DNA of 64,000 bases from Streptomyces deccanensis. Its GTDB lineage: Bacteria > Actinomycetota > Actinomycetes > Streptomycetales > Streptomycetaceae. This document shows, piece after piece, positions 27,308-36,190 of the stretch. Numbering within the stretch: the stretch's first letter is position 1; each line of letters begins with the position of its first letter. The translations under genes were made by a program, and so were the position numbers. The notes under the pieces were generated by a model, which was given only the letters and a program-made list of their open reading frames with translations, was not told the origin of the DNA and did no database searches. Location: positions 9,672,001 through 9,736,000 of the forward strand of contig NZ_CP092431.1 of assembly GCF_022385335.1 (NCBI RefSeq). Direction: 5' to 3'.

Positions 27308-27381
27308 CCGGACCAAGCTTCTGTATTTGGAACGACGTTCTCATTCATGAACGAATTTTCCTGAACGGAAGAGGTCGCCGG

Positions 27382-28572
27382 ATGTCACGCACCAGAACCG
27401 CCGTGCTCGCCGTACTCGCCCTGCTGGCCGGGCTGTTGAGCGTCCAGTTCACCGGCCCGGCCCCACGCGCGGCGGCCGCACCGGCCGCCTTCACCCACCC
27501 GGGAGTGCTGGTGAGCCGGGGCCAGCTCGACCACGCCCGGTCCAAGGTGCAGGCCGGCCAACAGCCGTGGAAGGCCGCGTACGACGCCATGATGGCCAGC
27601 TCCTACGCCTCGCTCACGCGTGCGGCCAAACCGCGGCCCGTCGTGGAGTGCGGCTCCTCCTCCAACCCCAACCACGGCTGCACCGACGAGCGCCAGGACG
27701 CCATCGCGGCCTACACCCAGGCCCTCGCCTGGTACTTCACCCGGGACAGCCGGTACGCCAGGAAGTCGATCGAGATCATGGACGCCTGGTCCGCGACCAT
27801 CACCGACCACACCAACAGCAACGCCCCGTTGCAGACCGGCTGGGCGGGTGCCACCTGGCCGCGCGCCGCCGAGATCATCAAGTACACCTACGACGGCGGC
27901 TGGCCGGGCGCGGGCCGCTTCGCGACCATGCTGCGCGACGTGTACCTCCCTGAGGTCATCAACGGCGCGGCGACCAAGAACGGCAACTGGGAACTGGTCA
28001 TGACCGAGGCCGCGCTCGGCATCTCCGTCTTCATCGAGGACCGCGCCGCCTACGACAAGGCCGTCGTCACCTATCTCGCCCGCGTCCCGGCGTACGTCTA
28101 TCTGACCAGCGACGGCGACCTGCCCGAGCCGCCGCCGCGCAGCAGCATCGACACCGGCGCCGAGATCATCAAGTACTGGCAGGGGCAGGACACCTTCACC
28201 GACGGCCTCTCGCAGGAGACCTGCCGCGACTTCGGGCACACCGGCTGGGGCATCGCCTCCCTCGCCAACATCGCGGAGACCAGCCGCATCCAGGGCCAGG
28301 ACCTCTACCCCAGGATCCAGGACCGGCTGCGCCACGCACTGGGCTTCCACACGTCCTACGAGAACGGTACCGCCGTTCCCTCCTGGCTGTGCGGCGGCTC
28401 CGTCGACAAGGGGCTCGGCCGGGTCACCGAGGTCGGCTTCAACGCCCTCCACCACCGCCTCGGCATCGCGATGTCCCACACCCAGAAGTACACCGAGGCG
28501 CGCCGACCGTCGGGCACGGACAACTACTTCAACGCCTGGGCGACGCTCACGCACGCGGGCAACCCCAACTGA
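27382..28572 (+). CDS. Secreted alginate-lyase-family polysaccharide lyase
   Basis: 396-residue exported protein. The signal peptide covers about residues 1-33 (AVLAVLALLAGLLSVQFTG, cut near AAA-AP). The mature part is an (alpha/alpha) barrel type of the alginate lyase family: HPGVLVSRGQLDHARSKV at the start, DERQDAIAAYTQALAWYF, NGNWELVMTEAALGISVF (Asn/Trp/Glu block of the active-site region), ETCRDFGHTGWGIASLANIA (His/Tyr region) and EVGFNALHHRLG. It should cleave a uronic-acid-containing polysaccharide; which one is unknown. GAAGAGG precedes ATG 27382, and a strong promoter lies 75 bases upstream. Confidence 0.82.
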   Translation: MSRTRTAVLAVLALLAGLLSVQFTGPAPRAAAAPAAFTHPGVLVSRGQLDHARSKVQAGQQPWKAAYDAMMASSYASLTRAAKPRPVVECGSSSNPNHGCTDERQDAIAAYTQALAWYFTRDSRYARKSIEIMDAWSATITDHTNSNAPLQTGWAGATWPRAAEIIKYTYDGGWPGAGRFATMLRDVYLPEVINGAATKNGNWELVMTEAALGISVFIEDRAAYDKAVVTYLARVPAYVYLTSDGDLPEPPPRSSIDTGAEIIKYWQGQDTFTDGLSQETCRDFGHTGWGIASLANIAETSRIQGQDLYPRIQDRLRHALGFHTSYENGTAVPSWLCGGSVDKGLGRVTEVGFNALHHRLGIAMSHTQKYTEARRPSGTDNYFNAWATLTHAGNPN

Positions 28573-28681
28573 GCGACGTACGCCGATGGTTGAGGGCCCG
28601 CCGGGTCCGTGCCACGCGGTGAGGTGATCTGCGCCTCACGAGCAACCCTCTCGGCGCGCACGGCATCTTGATCGGTGACGG

Positions 28682-28709
28682 ACGCCGCCCCGGGCTCCCG
28701 GGGCGGCGT
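28682..28709. terminator. Strong GC hairpin terminator
   Basis: Perfect 13-base arms (28682-28694 and 28697-28709, ACGCCGCCCCGGG), then TGATTTT. It ends the lyase transcription unit and isolates it from the TPR gene. Confidence 0.75.
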
Positions 28710-28723
28710 TGATTTTCGCGCCC

Positions 28724-28785
28724 TATACACACCGTGTATACGCAGTGTGTATACGCATGGTGCACATGCGGTGTTCATGGGCGCA
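28724..28785 (+). promoter_or_regulatory. Palindrome followed by 13-bp tandem repeats before the TPR gene
   Basis: TATACAC-ACC-GTGTATA (28724-28740) is a perfect dyad. From 28734 the sequence recurs every 13 bases: GTGTATACGCAGT, GTGTATACGCATG, GTGCACATGCGGT, then a weaker GTTCATGGGCGCA. This AT-rich stretch lies 18-79 bases before ATG 28803 and looks like a multi-site operator/promoter. Confidence 0.6.
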
Positions 28786-28802
28786 TCCACCGAAAGGGTT
28801 CC

Positions 28803-29978
28803 ATGTACGGCAAGGCGTTCGCGCCCGAATACCAAGGCGCTCTGACCACCCTGTCCGTGAATTCCTCGCTGACCGAGGTACTGGCCGCGGGCATACGGCA
28901 GTTGAGAGAGGCCGAGCGCGCCGGTGAGCACGGCGAGGCGGCACGCTCCGGGCTCGCCGTGGCCGAGGCGCACCGCCGGCTGGGGCAGATCGCGGAGGCC
29001 GACCGGGCGTGGAAGGCGAGCTACCGCGCGGCCAGAGCGGTGGGTGACGAGGGAGCGATGGCCTGGGCCCTGTGGAGCGGCGGCACGCTGGCCCGGCAAC
29101 GGGGTTCGTTCGCCCTGGCCCGGAGGCTGCTCGGACTGGCGGCCGAGATGGGTGAACGGGGCGGCGACGTCGTCGTGCGCGGCTACTCCCTCGCGGGGCT
29201 GGCCGAGACGGGCAGGATCCAGGGCGACTACGAGGCCGTCGCCCAGCTGCACGAACAACTGCTGGCCGAGGCCCGGCGACGGGGCGAGGCGCGCCACACG
29301 GTGTGGGCGCTGGAGGGCATCGCGCAGATCCACCGCCAGCGGGGGGCCTACGACAGCGCCTACGCGATGTTCGAAGAGGCGGCCCGGATAGCCGAGGGGG
29401 CCGACGACCGGCGCGGTCACGCCTGGGCGCTGCGCGGGCTCGCCGACATCGTCTCGGCGCGGGACGGCGACGTCGAGCGGGCGCTCGCCCTGCTGTCGGA
29501 GGCCGAGGCGATCTGCCGGGAGATGCGGCTGTCCAGCGCGCTGGCCTACAACCACAAGATGAGGGGCAACGTCCTCTACCGGGCGGGGCGGTACGCCGAG
29601 GCGCGGGACACCTACGAGTTGGCGCTCGCGGAGTTCCGTGAGATGAGCGAGCCGCGCGGGGAGGCGCTGTCCAGGCTGGGCCTGGTCAAGTCCCTCGCCC
29701 GACTGGGCCGCGACCGCACCGAGACCGCTGCGGAACTGGCGGACCTGGCACGAGAGTTGGACCGGATCGGACTCCGGCACGCGCGTCAGATGGTGGCACG
29801 GGCACGGGAAGAGCTCGGCCTGGGGGACGAGGACGAACGCGTTACGCGGGACCAGGGCGAAAGCTTCGTGCCGGATCATGGCGCACTTCCCGCGCACGAG
29901 CAGGCGCGTCCTGGCGGCAGGGCGCAGCGCGGCGCGCGGGCGGCCGAGCGCGGTGTCCGGGCGGAGGCCGTACGGTGA
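28803..29978 (+). CDS. Tetratricopeptide-repeat protein
   Basis: 391-residue soluble protein made of about seven TPR-like helix pairs from residue 35 to 330 (for example LRGLADIVSARDGDVERALA; AYNHKMRGNVLYRAGRYAEA; DTYELALAEFREMSEPRGEA). There is no DNA-binding or catalytic domain. The tail beyond residue 345 is low-complexity and basic. Start ATG 28803 (MYGKAFAPEYQ) has GAAAGGG upstream. Its stop overlaps the start of the prenyl synthase gene (GTGA), so the two are translationally coupled. It may be a scaffold for the synthase or a regulator of it (inference). Confidence 0.78.
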   Translation: MYGKAFAPEYQGALTTLSVNSSLTEVLAAGIRQLREAERAGEHGEAARSGLAVAEAHRRLGQIAEADRAWKASYRAARAVGDEGAMAWALWSGGTLARQRGSFALARRLLGLAAEMGERGGDVVVRGYSLAGLAETGRIQGDYEAVAQLHEQLLAEARRRGEARHTVWALEGIAQIHRQRGAYDSAYAMFEEAARIAEGADDRRGHAWALRGLADIVSARDGDVERALALLSEAEAICREMRLSSALAYNHKMRGNVLYRAGRYAEARDTYELALAEFREMSEPRGEALSRLGLVKSLARLGRDRTETAAELADLARELDRIGLRHARQMVARAREELGLGDEDERVTRDQGESFVPDHGALPAHEQARPGGRAQRGARAAERGVRAEAVR

Positions 29979-31018
29979 CCCCGGTCTCCTCGGCGTTGCG
30001 GGCGCCGACAGACGTCCCCCTCGTGCTGGAACGCTGCCGCGAACTGGTGCGGCCAGCCCTTCGGGACGCGGTCGGGCGGACGCACCCCTGGGTGGGAGAG
30101 ATGGCCGCGTACTCCTTCGGCTGGTGCGAGGTGGGCGGCGCCCCGGCCCCCGCCGCCGCGTCCGGGGGCAAGGGGGTGCGGCAGGCGCTGGCCGTGCTGG
30201 GCGCCGAGGCGGTGGGCGCCACCGGGCGGACCGGGGTGCCCGCGGCGGTCGCGGTGGAGTTGGTGCACACCTTCTCGCTGATGCACGACGACATCATGGA
30301 CGGCGACGCGGCCCGGCGCCGTCGCCCCGCCGTCTGGGCGGCATACGGCACGGGGCCCGCGGTCCTCGCGGGCGACGCCCTGTTCGCGCTGGCCGTCGAG
30401 ACGCTCGCGGCTACCGGGGCGGGCGCCTCCGCGCTGCGCCTGCTGTCGGCGGCGCTGGGCGACCTGGTGCACGGTCAGGCCGAGGACCTGCTGTTCGCCG
30501 CGCGGCCCTGGACGGGGCCCGAGCGGGTGCGGCCCGCGGAGTACCGGGCGATGGCCGAGGGCAAGACCGGGGCGCTGCTCGGCAGCGCGGCCGCACTCGG
30601 CGCGCTGCTGGGCGGCGGCCCGCCGCACGTGGTCGCGGCGCTCGACCGGGCCGGCCGCCGTCTCGGCCTGGCGTTCCAGATCGTCGACGACGTGCTGGGC
30701 ATCTGGGGCGACCCCGAGGTCACCGGCAAACCCGTGCACGGCGATCTTCGGGAGCGGAAGAAGACCTTCCCCGTCCTGGCCGCGCTCGACTCCCCGTCCC
30801 CCGAAGCACGGCGTCTGGCCGTGCTCCTGGAGTCGGGGGCGGACCCCGAGGAGGCGGCCGGCCTCGTCGAGGCGGCGGGCGGCAGGACGGTGGCTCTGGA
30901 CGAGGCACGGGCGCACATCGCCGCCGCGGACGTCGCGCTGGCCGCCGTCCTGCCGGAGGGCGGAGCCGGGGACGAACTGCGGGCGCTGTCGGCGTACCTG
31001 GTGCGGCGCGACCTCTGA
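29975..31018 (+). CDS. Polyprenyl diphosphate synthase (GGPP-synthase-like)
   Basis: 347-residue trans-prenyltransferase. The first aspartate-rich motif is HDDIMDGD and the second QIVDDVLGIWGD, with GKG near the start and EGKTGALL between. It should join isopentenyl diphosphate to allylic diphosphates; the chain length cannot be read with certainty, but size and motif spacing fit geranylgeranyl diphosphate. It is the second such enzyme in this region besides CrtE at 36191, and only 450 bases separate its stop from the end of crtU. GTG 29975 overlaps the TPR stop. Confidence 0.85.
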   Translation: MTPVSSALRAPTDVPLVLERCRELVRPALRDAVGRTHPWVGEMAAYSFGWCEVGGAPAPAAASGGKGVRQALAVLGAEAVGATGRTGVPAAVAVELVHTFSLMHDDIMDGDAARRRRPAVWAAYGTGPAVLAGDALFALAVETLAATGAGASALRLLSAALGDLVHGQAEDLLFAARPWTGPERVRPAEYRAMAEGKTGALLGSAAALGALLGGGPPHVVAALDRAGRRLGLAFQIVDDVLGIWGDPEVTGKPVHGDLRERKKTFPVLAALDSPSPEARRLAVLLESGADPEEAAGLVEAAGGRTVALDEARAHIAAADVALAAVLPEGGAGDELRALSAYLVRRDL

Positions 31019-31141
31019 GCAGCGGGGTTCGCCCTCGGCGGCCCCGGCCGGACCGGTGCGCGCGGCAACTCGCACCGTGACGCGGTGTGTTCGCCACGCG
31101 TGACCGGTGAGGCGGCGAGGGATGCGGGTACACGGGGCGCC

Positions 31142-31435
31142 ATGACGCAGAGAGAAGACCACCTGATGCCGCCGCCCGTCGTGCGGCAACTGCGACGAAT
31201 CCGGGCTTTCTACGCGACCGCCGCATGCCTGTGGGCGGTGTCGGCGGCCGAGGAGGGGTGGACGCGTCCCGGGAGCCGGCCCATGTGGGTGTCCGTGCTC
31301 CTTCTGGTGGTCTTCACCGGGCTGTTGGCCGTGACCTCTCTGTGGTTGCGGCGTCATCGGACCGCCGAATCGGTGCCGACTCTCCTCCGCGTCCCTCACC
31401 CGCAGCCTGCCGCCGGGTGCCGACGGCCTGGCTGA
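31142..31435 (+). CDS. Small two-helix membrane protein
   Basis: 97 residues from ATG 31142 (89 from ATG 31166). Two hydrophobic segments: FYATAACLWAVSAAE and MWVSVLLLVVFTGLLAVTSL, with a basic stretch after the second (WLRRHR). No family is recognised. The ribosome binding site is weak. It lies convergent to crtU, and downstream of the prenyl synthase gene by about 120 bases. Confidence 0.55.
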   Translation: MTQREDHLMPPPVVRQLRRIRAFYATAACLWAVSAAEEGWTRPGSRPMWVSVLLLVVFTGLLAVTSLWLRRHRTAESVPTLLRVPHPQPAAGCRRPG

Positions 31436-31470
31436 TCGCGGTACGTGTGGTGGTGTGAGTCCGGCACCGC

Positions 31471-33066
31471 CTACGAGCGCGTCCGACGGGCCCGGCCGAC
31501 GCGGGCGAGGCGGCGCAGCAGGGGGCCGCGGGCGCCGTCGGGGACGGTCCACAGCGTCTGGCCCCGGACTCCCCACCGCTCCAGCAGCGCGTTGGCGGCC
31601 AGGAACCCGCTCGTGGCCGCCCGTTCCATGAGGGCGACCGGGAGGCCGGTGCGGACCAGGTCCCCGGCGACCACCAGCGCGGGGTCGCTGGTGCGCACCG
31701 TGGGCCGGTCGTCGTACCCGCCCACCGGGAACAGCGGGCAGTCGGCACGCCACTCGTGCCGTTCGTCCAGCACCCTCGCCGCACGTGTCTCGGGGTACAC
31801 CCGGTGCAACTGCTCCAGCAGACGCTTCTGTTCGACGTCGCGGGCCGAGCGCTCGGACAGGGCGTAGGCGTGCAGTTCCACGACGGATCCGCCGGTGCGG
31901 CGGGCCCAGCGCGCGGCCTCGCCCTCCCAGCGGTCGAGCACGCTGACGTTGTCGAGCGTGCCGTAGCCGGCGGTGCCCAGGAAGCCGGGACGGCCGGCGG
32001 CGACGGGGCGGTCCAGCCACAGGCGGGAGACCAGGAAGGGCGGCGCGCTCCGCAGCCCCGCCACCCGCTCGCGCCACGCGGCGTCCGCCAGCCGGGGGGA
32101 GTGCCGGACGAGGGAACGGAGGCCGGACGTGTCCAGGGCCAGGACGACCGCGTCGTACCGTCGTTCCTCCTGGCCGGCGGCGACGAGGAAGCCGCCGTCG
32201 GGTGTCGGTTCGACCGTCTCGACCGGGCTCCCGGTGCGCAGATCGGCCCCGTGACCGCGCAGATAGGCGGCGAGGGGGTCCCACAACGCGGTGGGAAAGG
32301 GCTCGTCGGGGACGTCGAACAGGAGTCCCTCCGCCGAGCCGAGGAAGTAGATGTGGAACATCATGACCATCTCGGCCGCGGACAGGTCGCGCGGATCGGC
32401 GAAGAAGCTGCGGGAGAACACTTCGAACGCGAGGTGCCGCGCGGCCTCGGGGAAACGGATCGCGTCCAGGAAGTCACGGGCGCTGACGTCGTCGAGCCGG
32501 CTGTGGACCTCGGGGACCCGCACGTCCAGCAGAGGCAGCGCGGCGACCGGATCCATCCGGAACAGGTCCCGCAGCCCGAAGGAGGGGCTCAGTGCGACGA
32601 ACCCCAGCGCGCTCCACGGCGGGGTGCGCGGCACATGCCGGAAACCGTCGTGGAGCCCGTCGACGTGGCGGAGGGGGTAGTCGGGCAGTTCCCGCAGGCG
32701 GGTCAGGCCGGGGTCGGTCCGGCGCAGCAGTCCGCGCAGGTTGTAGTACTGGCGGAAGAACGCGTGGAAGCCGCGGCTCATGGTGACGGTCGTCCCGTCG
32801 GACAGCACCGTCGGCCACCCGGCCAGTCGTCCGCCGAGGGTCGCCTCCCGTTCGTGGAGGGTGACCCGCACCCCGCGTTCGGCGAGCGCCGTCGCGGCCG
32901 CCAGCCCGGCGATACCGCCGCCGACGACAGCGGCCGTCGGAGGCCGCTCGCCCATCCAGCGCGGGGCGCCCGGTACGGCGTTCACCCTGCGGACCCGCCG
33001 GTCCCTGCCCTGCCTCAGCGCTTCGCTGCCCGGCCTCAGTGGGTCGATGCCTCGGCGCGCCCTCAT
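31471..33066 (-). CDS. crtU: CrtU, beta-carotene desaturase/methyltransferase to isorenieratene
   Basis: 531-residue FAD protein that turns the beta-ionone rings of beta-carotene into aromatic rings, giving isorenieratene. After a basic lead, the dinucleotide fold AAVVGGGIAGLAAATALAER appears near residue 45, then TMSRGFHAFFRQYYNLRGLL, a block typical of CrtU and related desaturases. A C-terminal FAD segment (DPALVVAGDLVRTGLPVALM) follows. Its ATG overlaps the crtT stop (ATGA). It is the last gene of the operon litS-crtY-crtT-crtU. Confidence 0.9.
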   Translation of the reverse strand: MRARRGIDPLRPGSEALRQGRDRRVRRVNAVPGAPRWMGERPPTAAVVGGGIAGLAAATALAERGVRVTLHEREATLGGRLAGWPTVLSDGTTVTMSRGFHAFFRQYYNLRGLLRRTDPGLTRLRELPDYPLRHVDGLHDGFRHVPRTPPWSALGFVALSPSFGLRDLFRMDPVAALPLLDVRVPEVHSRLDDVSARDFLDAIRFPEAARHLAFEVFSRSFFADPRDLSAAEMVMMFHIYFLGSAEGLLFDVPDEPFPTALWDPLAAYLRGHGADLRTGSPVETVEPTPDGGFLVAAGQEERRYDAVVLALDTSGLRSLVRHSPRLADAAWRERVAGLRSAPPFLVSRLWLDRPVAAGRPGFLGTAGYGTLDNVSVLDRWEGEAARWARRTGGSVVELHAYALSERSARDVEQKRLLEQLHRVYPETRAARVLDERHEWRADCPLFPVGGYDDRPTVRTSDPALVVAGDLVRTGLPVALMERAATSGFLAANALLERWGVRGQTLWTVPDGARGPLLRRLARVGRARRTRS

Positions 33067-33791
33067 CGGCCGTCCCCCGCGGCGGCCGGGCGGCGGCCGA
33101 CGATCGTGTGCGTGACGCCGGTCTGCCAGCCGGGCAGGGGCAGCACCCGCACGGCTTCGAAGCCCTGGGAGCGGACCCGCGCGGCGAAGTCGTCGGCGGT
33201 GTCGAACTCCACCACGCTGCGCCACAGATGACGGTAGAGGTCGCCGTCGCCGAGGGCGGTGGCGACGGGCAGGACCAGGCCCCGGCACACCCCCGTCCAC
33301 ACGGCGCGGTGCAGGGGCCGGCCGCTGAGGGTGTACTCGTGCACCGCGAGGCGCCCCCCAGGGGCCAGGACGTCGCGCACGGTCGACAGGACGCGGCCGG
33401 GATCGGTGACGTTCCGGAAGAGATACGCGGCGAACACGGCGTCGAACGGCCCTTCCACACCGGCCTCCGCCAGCCCTTCGGCGGACGCGTGCACGAAGGT
33501 CACCCCCGCGCGCCAGGGTTTGCGGGCCGCACGCTCCAGCATGCCCGCCGAGGCGTCCACCGCCGTGATCTCGGCCTCGGGGAGCACGTTGGCGAGCGCG
33601 GCGGTCGACGCGCCGGTCCCGCAGCCGAGGTCGAGGACCCGCAGCCCGGCCCCCCGCCGGGGCAGCCCGAGGCGGCGCGCCGAGCGGCGCAGGTGTCCGT
33701 GGTAGCCGGGATTGGCGGACACCAGTGTGTCGTAGCTGCGCGAGGCGTGGTCGAACGCGGCGGCCAGGTCCTCGTCGCGGAGCAGCGTCAT
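33063..33791 (-). CDS. crtT: CrtT, SAM-dependent methyltransferase of the carotenoid cluster
   Basis: 242-residue class I methyltransferase: SAM-binding LRVLDLGCGTGASTAALA, acidic loop ITAVDASAGMLERAA, and FDAVFAAYLFRNV after it. In Streptomyces crt clusters the gene at this place, between crtY and crtU, is named crtT; its exact substrate is unsettled. It is coupled to crtU by a 4-bp overlap and lies 41 bases after crtY. Confidence 0.85.
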   Translation of the reverse strand: MTLLRDEDLAAAFDHASRSYDTLVSANPGYHGHLRRSARRLGLPRRGAGLRVLDLGCGTGASTAALANVLPEAEITAVDASAGMLERAARKPWRAGVTFVHASAEGLAEAGVEGPFDAVFAAYLFRNVTDPGRVLSTVRDVLAPGGRLAVHEYTLSGRPLHRAVWTGVCRGLVLPVATALGDGDLYRHLWRSVVEFDTADDFAARVRSQGFEAVRVLPLPGWQTGVTHTIVGRRPAAAGDGR

Positions 33792-33832
33792 GGGATCTCC
33801 TCGGTCTGGTGCACGGAAGGGCGCCGTGCCGG

Positions 33833-35068
33833 TCAGGGACGGCCGGGGTCGCGGCCCGGGAACGGTCCGCCGGAGAAGGGCTCTTCGGCGGGCCCGCGGG
33901 GCAGCCAGGACAGCTCCAGCGCGGAGCGGAGCATCGGCAGCACGGGCGTGCGAAGGCCGAGGGCGAGGTCCTCGTGGAGGCGGGTCCCCCCGTCCAGGAA
34001 CCGCAGCAACCGCTCCGCCGGAACCCGTGCGAACAGCCGGGTGAAGAAGGCGGCGCCGTCGACCCGGCCGCTGTCCAGGGCCCTCAGCAGCACCGCGTCC
34101 ATCGCGCGCGAGCGGGCCGGGTGGGCGGGGGGAGGCACCGGGGTGCGGCCCGCGCGCAGTGCGGCGGCGATCGCCCGTGTCTGCCGCTGGATCGCGGAGA
34201 ACGTATAGCCCGTGGACGGCCGTGTGGCGCCCCCGGCCATGCCGATACGGAACACCGAAGGCCCCGACCTGCGGGCGAAGCGCGCGTCGGTCATGGGGAT
34301 CACCCCGCTCTCCGTACCGACGACCTCGAAGCCGCGCAGCCCCAGCACCTCCTCGCTGTAGCGGCGCAGCGCGGTGTCGTAGGTGTCGCGCGGCAGGACC
34401 GCACCGGAGAACTCGGTGTACTCCACCAGCGCCCGGTCCCCGGCGGTGGGCAGGACGTAGCCGAAGGCGAGACCGCCGGTCGGCTGCGGTACCCGGAAGT
34501 CCATGAACTCCACCGTGCCGCTGTCGAACACCGGTTTCCCGGTGCGGACGAACCAGCCGTGGAAGTGCTGCAACAGGGTGGTACGGGCGGCGGGCAGGCT
34601 CCCGAGGGGCCGGGAGTCGAAGACCCAGCGGGCGCGGACGGTCAGGGGCGACCCCTCCCCGGAACGGGCGCGGACCACGGCCCCTCCGGCGACGTCGTCC
34701 ACCGTCTCGACGGCCGCCTCCAGACGACGGACCTCGTCGCCGTCAGCCAGTTCGCGCGCGACGAGGGCCTCGAAGTCGTCCGAGCGGAGCATCTTGTAGG
34801 TCAGGGGCGCGATGTCCCGCTCGAGCTCCCGGCCCGCCGGGGTGCGCACGCGCAACCGCCCCCAGACGGCGCTGAGGGCCGCGTCGTACGGGCCGGGTCC
34901 CTTCTCCCAGAAGCACCAGGTGCGGCTCGGGGGACGCAGTGGGCCGGGGGGCGCGTCCAGCAGGATCACCGACAGGCGGGGGGCGCCGGGGGCGCGTCGT
35001 GACAGCCGGTGGGCGAGGGACAGGCCGGCCGCTCCCGCGCCCACGATGGCCACGTCGGCTTCCAGCAC
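33833..35068 (-). CDS. crtY: CrtY, lycopene beta-cyclase
   Basis: 411-residue flavoprotein that cyclises both ends of lycopene to beta-carotene. The N-terminal nucleotide fold is VAIVGAGAAGLSLAHRLSRR; PPSRTWCFWEKGPGPYD and the region RIGMAGGATRPSTGYTFSAI are hallmarks of CrtY-type cyclases. GTG 35068 is preceded by GGACGGAG. A 162-base gap separates it from the litS stop, so an additional promoter is possible. Confidence 0.9.
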   Translation of the reverse strand: MLEADVAIVGAGAAGLSLAHRLSRRAPGAPRLSVILLDAPPGPLRPPSRTWCFWEKGPGPYDAALSAVWGRLRVRTPAGRELERDIAPLTYKMLRSDDFEALVARELADGDEVRRLEAAVETVDDVAGGAVVRARSGEGSPLTVRARWVFDSRPLGSLPAARTTLLQHFHGWFVRTGKPVFDSGTVEFMDFRVPQPTGGLAFGYVLPTAGDRALVEYTEFSGAVLPRDTYDTALRRYSEEVLGLRGFEVVGTESGVIPMTDARFARRSGPSVFRIGMAGGATRPSTGYTFSAIQRQTRAIAAALRAGRTPVPPPAHPARSRAMDAVLLRALDSGRVDGAAFFTRLFARVPAERLLRFLDGGTRLHEDLALGLRTPVLPMLRSALELSWLPRGPAEEPFSGGPFPGRDPGRP

Positions 35069-35230
35069 CTGCGGCTCCGTCCTTGTCGTTGCGGGCTTGG
35101 TGTCGATCCGGGCTCGATGTCGTGGCGGGTTCGGCGCCGTCCCGGGCTCGGTGGCGTTCCGGGTTCGTCGTGTGCTTCGGGGAAGTCTTCCGCGTCGGGG
35201 GCGGCCTCGGTGGCAGGCGCGACTTCCGTG
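35069..35230 (-). repeat. Degenerate repeats between litS and crtY
   Basis: On the minus strand, similar blocks (GAGCCCGGGACGGCG, GAGCCCGGATCGACA and related CCACGACA/CAACGACA pieces) recur at roughly 20-35 base intervals. No gene or clear hairpin terminator is seen. It may be a decayed tandem array. Confidence 0.4.
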
Positions 35231-35857
35231 TCACGCGGGGTGCTCCCGGATGCCTTCCTCTCGCAGACGATGGCCCAGGCGTAGCAGTCCGCGCCGCGCG
35301 TGGCTCTTGACGGTTCCCAACGGCCAGCCGGTGACCTCGGCGATCTGTGTCTGCGTCAGGTCGTCGTAGAAGGCGAGGGTGAGCACCAGGCGCTGCGGGG
35401 CCGGGATCCGGGTGAACTCGCGGCCGATCAGGACCCGGTCCAGTACGGCGTCGGGCAGCGCGTCGGGGTGCACGGGTGCCTCGGTCATGCGCGCTCCGGC
35501 CGCCGCCACGAGCTGGGCCCGCCGCGTCCGTGCCGTCAGGGCGTCGGCGATCTTGCGTCGGGTGATGCCGACGAGCCAGGCACCGAGCGGGCCGCGCTCG
35601 GGGGCGTATCCGGCGCGACCGCGCCACGCGGCGAGGAACACCGACTGCCTGACGTCCTCCGCCTCCCGGGCGTCGCCGAGGGAGCGCCGGGCCAGGGTGA
35701 GCACGAGCGGGCCCCAGCGGTGGTAGGCGGCGGTCAGGCTGCCCTCGTCCCCGGCGACGAAACCGGCGGCCAGGTCATCGCACGCCGGGAAGTCCTCCGT
35801 CGGAGTCCCGGGCGGGACGTGGTCGTGACGGTGCCTGGTGGCCTGCTGTGCAGTCAT
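35231..35857 (-). CDS. litS: LitS-like ECF sigma factor
   Basis: 208-residue ECF sigma factor. Region 2: RSLGDAREAEDVRQSVFLAA, with GPLGAWLVGITRRKIAD after it. Region 4: LTQTQIAEVTGWPLGTVKSH and ARRGLLRLGHRL. In S. coelicolor, LitS directs transcription of the light-induced carotenoid genes; position next to crtY and opposite crtE supports the same role. ATG 35857 has AAGGAG upstream. The longer frame (to 36217) lies in the promoter region and is not believed. Confidence 0.83.
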   Translation of the reverse strand: MTAQQATRHRHDHVPPGTPTEDFPACDDLAAGFVAGDEGSLTAAYHRWGPLVLTLARRSLGDAREAEDVRQSVFLAAWRGRAGYAPERGPLGAWLVGITRRKIADALTARTRRAQLVAAAGARMTEAPVHPDALPDAVLDRVLIGREFTRIPAPQRLVLTLAFYDDLTQTQIAEVTGWPLGTVKSHARRGLLRLGHRLREEGIREHPA

Positions 35858-36190
35858 GGCGTCTGCTCCTTGTGCGGGCTGTGGTCCGTCGCGCCCCATG
35901 GGGTGACGGGCGTGTCGCGGGGCACCCGTGCCGTCGAGCCAGGTTCCCGGCGCCGGGCTCCCGCAACTCCTCCACCCTGCGAGGACGGGCCCGAGGGAGA
36001 CAACTTGCATCGCCTGTGCAGCGCTTTGCCTCGCATCGCGTCGTGCCGCATCACAGCGCGCCGTCGCGCGCACGACGGCGCGCAGCGCGAACCGGCCGCA
36101 CCTTTTCACTCCTCCGGCGCATCCGTGCGCGCCTCCGCCACGGAAGGCGTTGAAGCAGACACCGCTGTGCCGGCGACGGAAGGAACCCTG
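35858..36190. promoter_or_regulatory. Divergent litS/crtE control region
   Basis: 333 bases without a gene. It must carry the promoters for both carotenoid operons and, by analogy with S. coelicolor, sites for LitS-RNA polymerase and LitR. The most striking element is the 11-base inverted repeat at 36056-36083. The stretch from 36001 to 36050 has relatively AT-rich patches (CAACTTGCATCG, GCTTTGCC) that could be promoter elements for crtE, but I cannot fix them. Confidence 0.55.
36056..36083. promoter_or_regulatory. 11-bp inverted repeat upstream of crtE
   Basis: GCGCGCCGTCG and its exact complement CGACGGCGCGC, six bases apart, 107 bases before ATG 36191. It could be a repressor site (LitR) or a leader hairpin. 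Confidence 0.5.

Noticed and set aside
28734..28802. N-terminal extension of the TPR protein from ATG 28734
   Set aside because: It would translate the operator-like 13-bp repeats; ATG 28803 has the better ribosome site and follows the repeats.
31085..31141. Start of the small membrane protein at 31085
   Set aside because: No ribosome site and no coding bias before ATG 31142.
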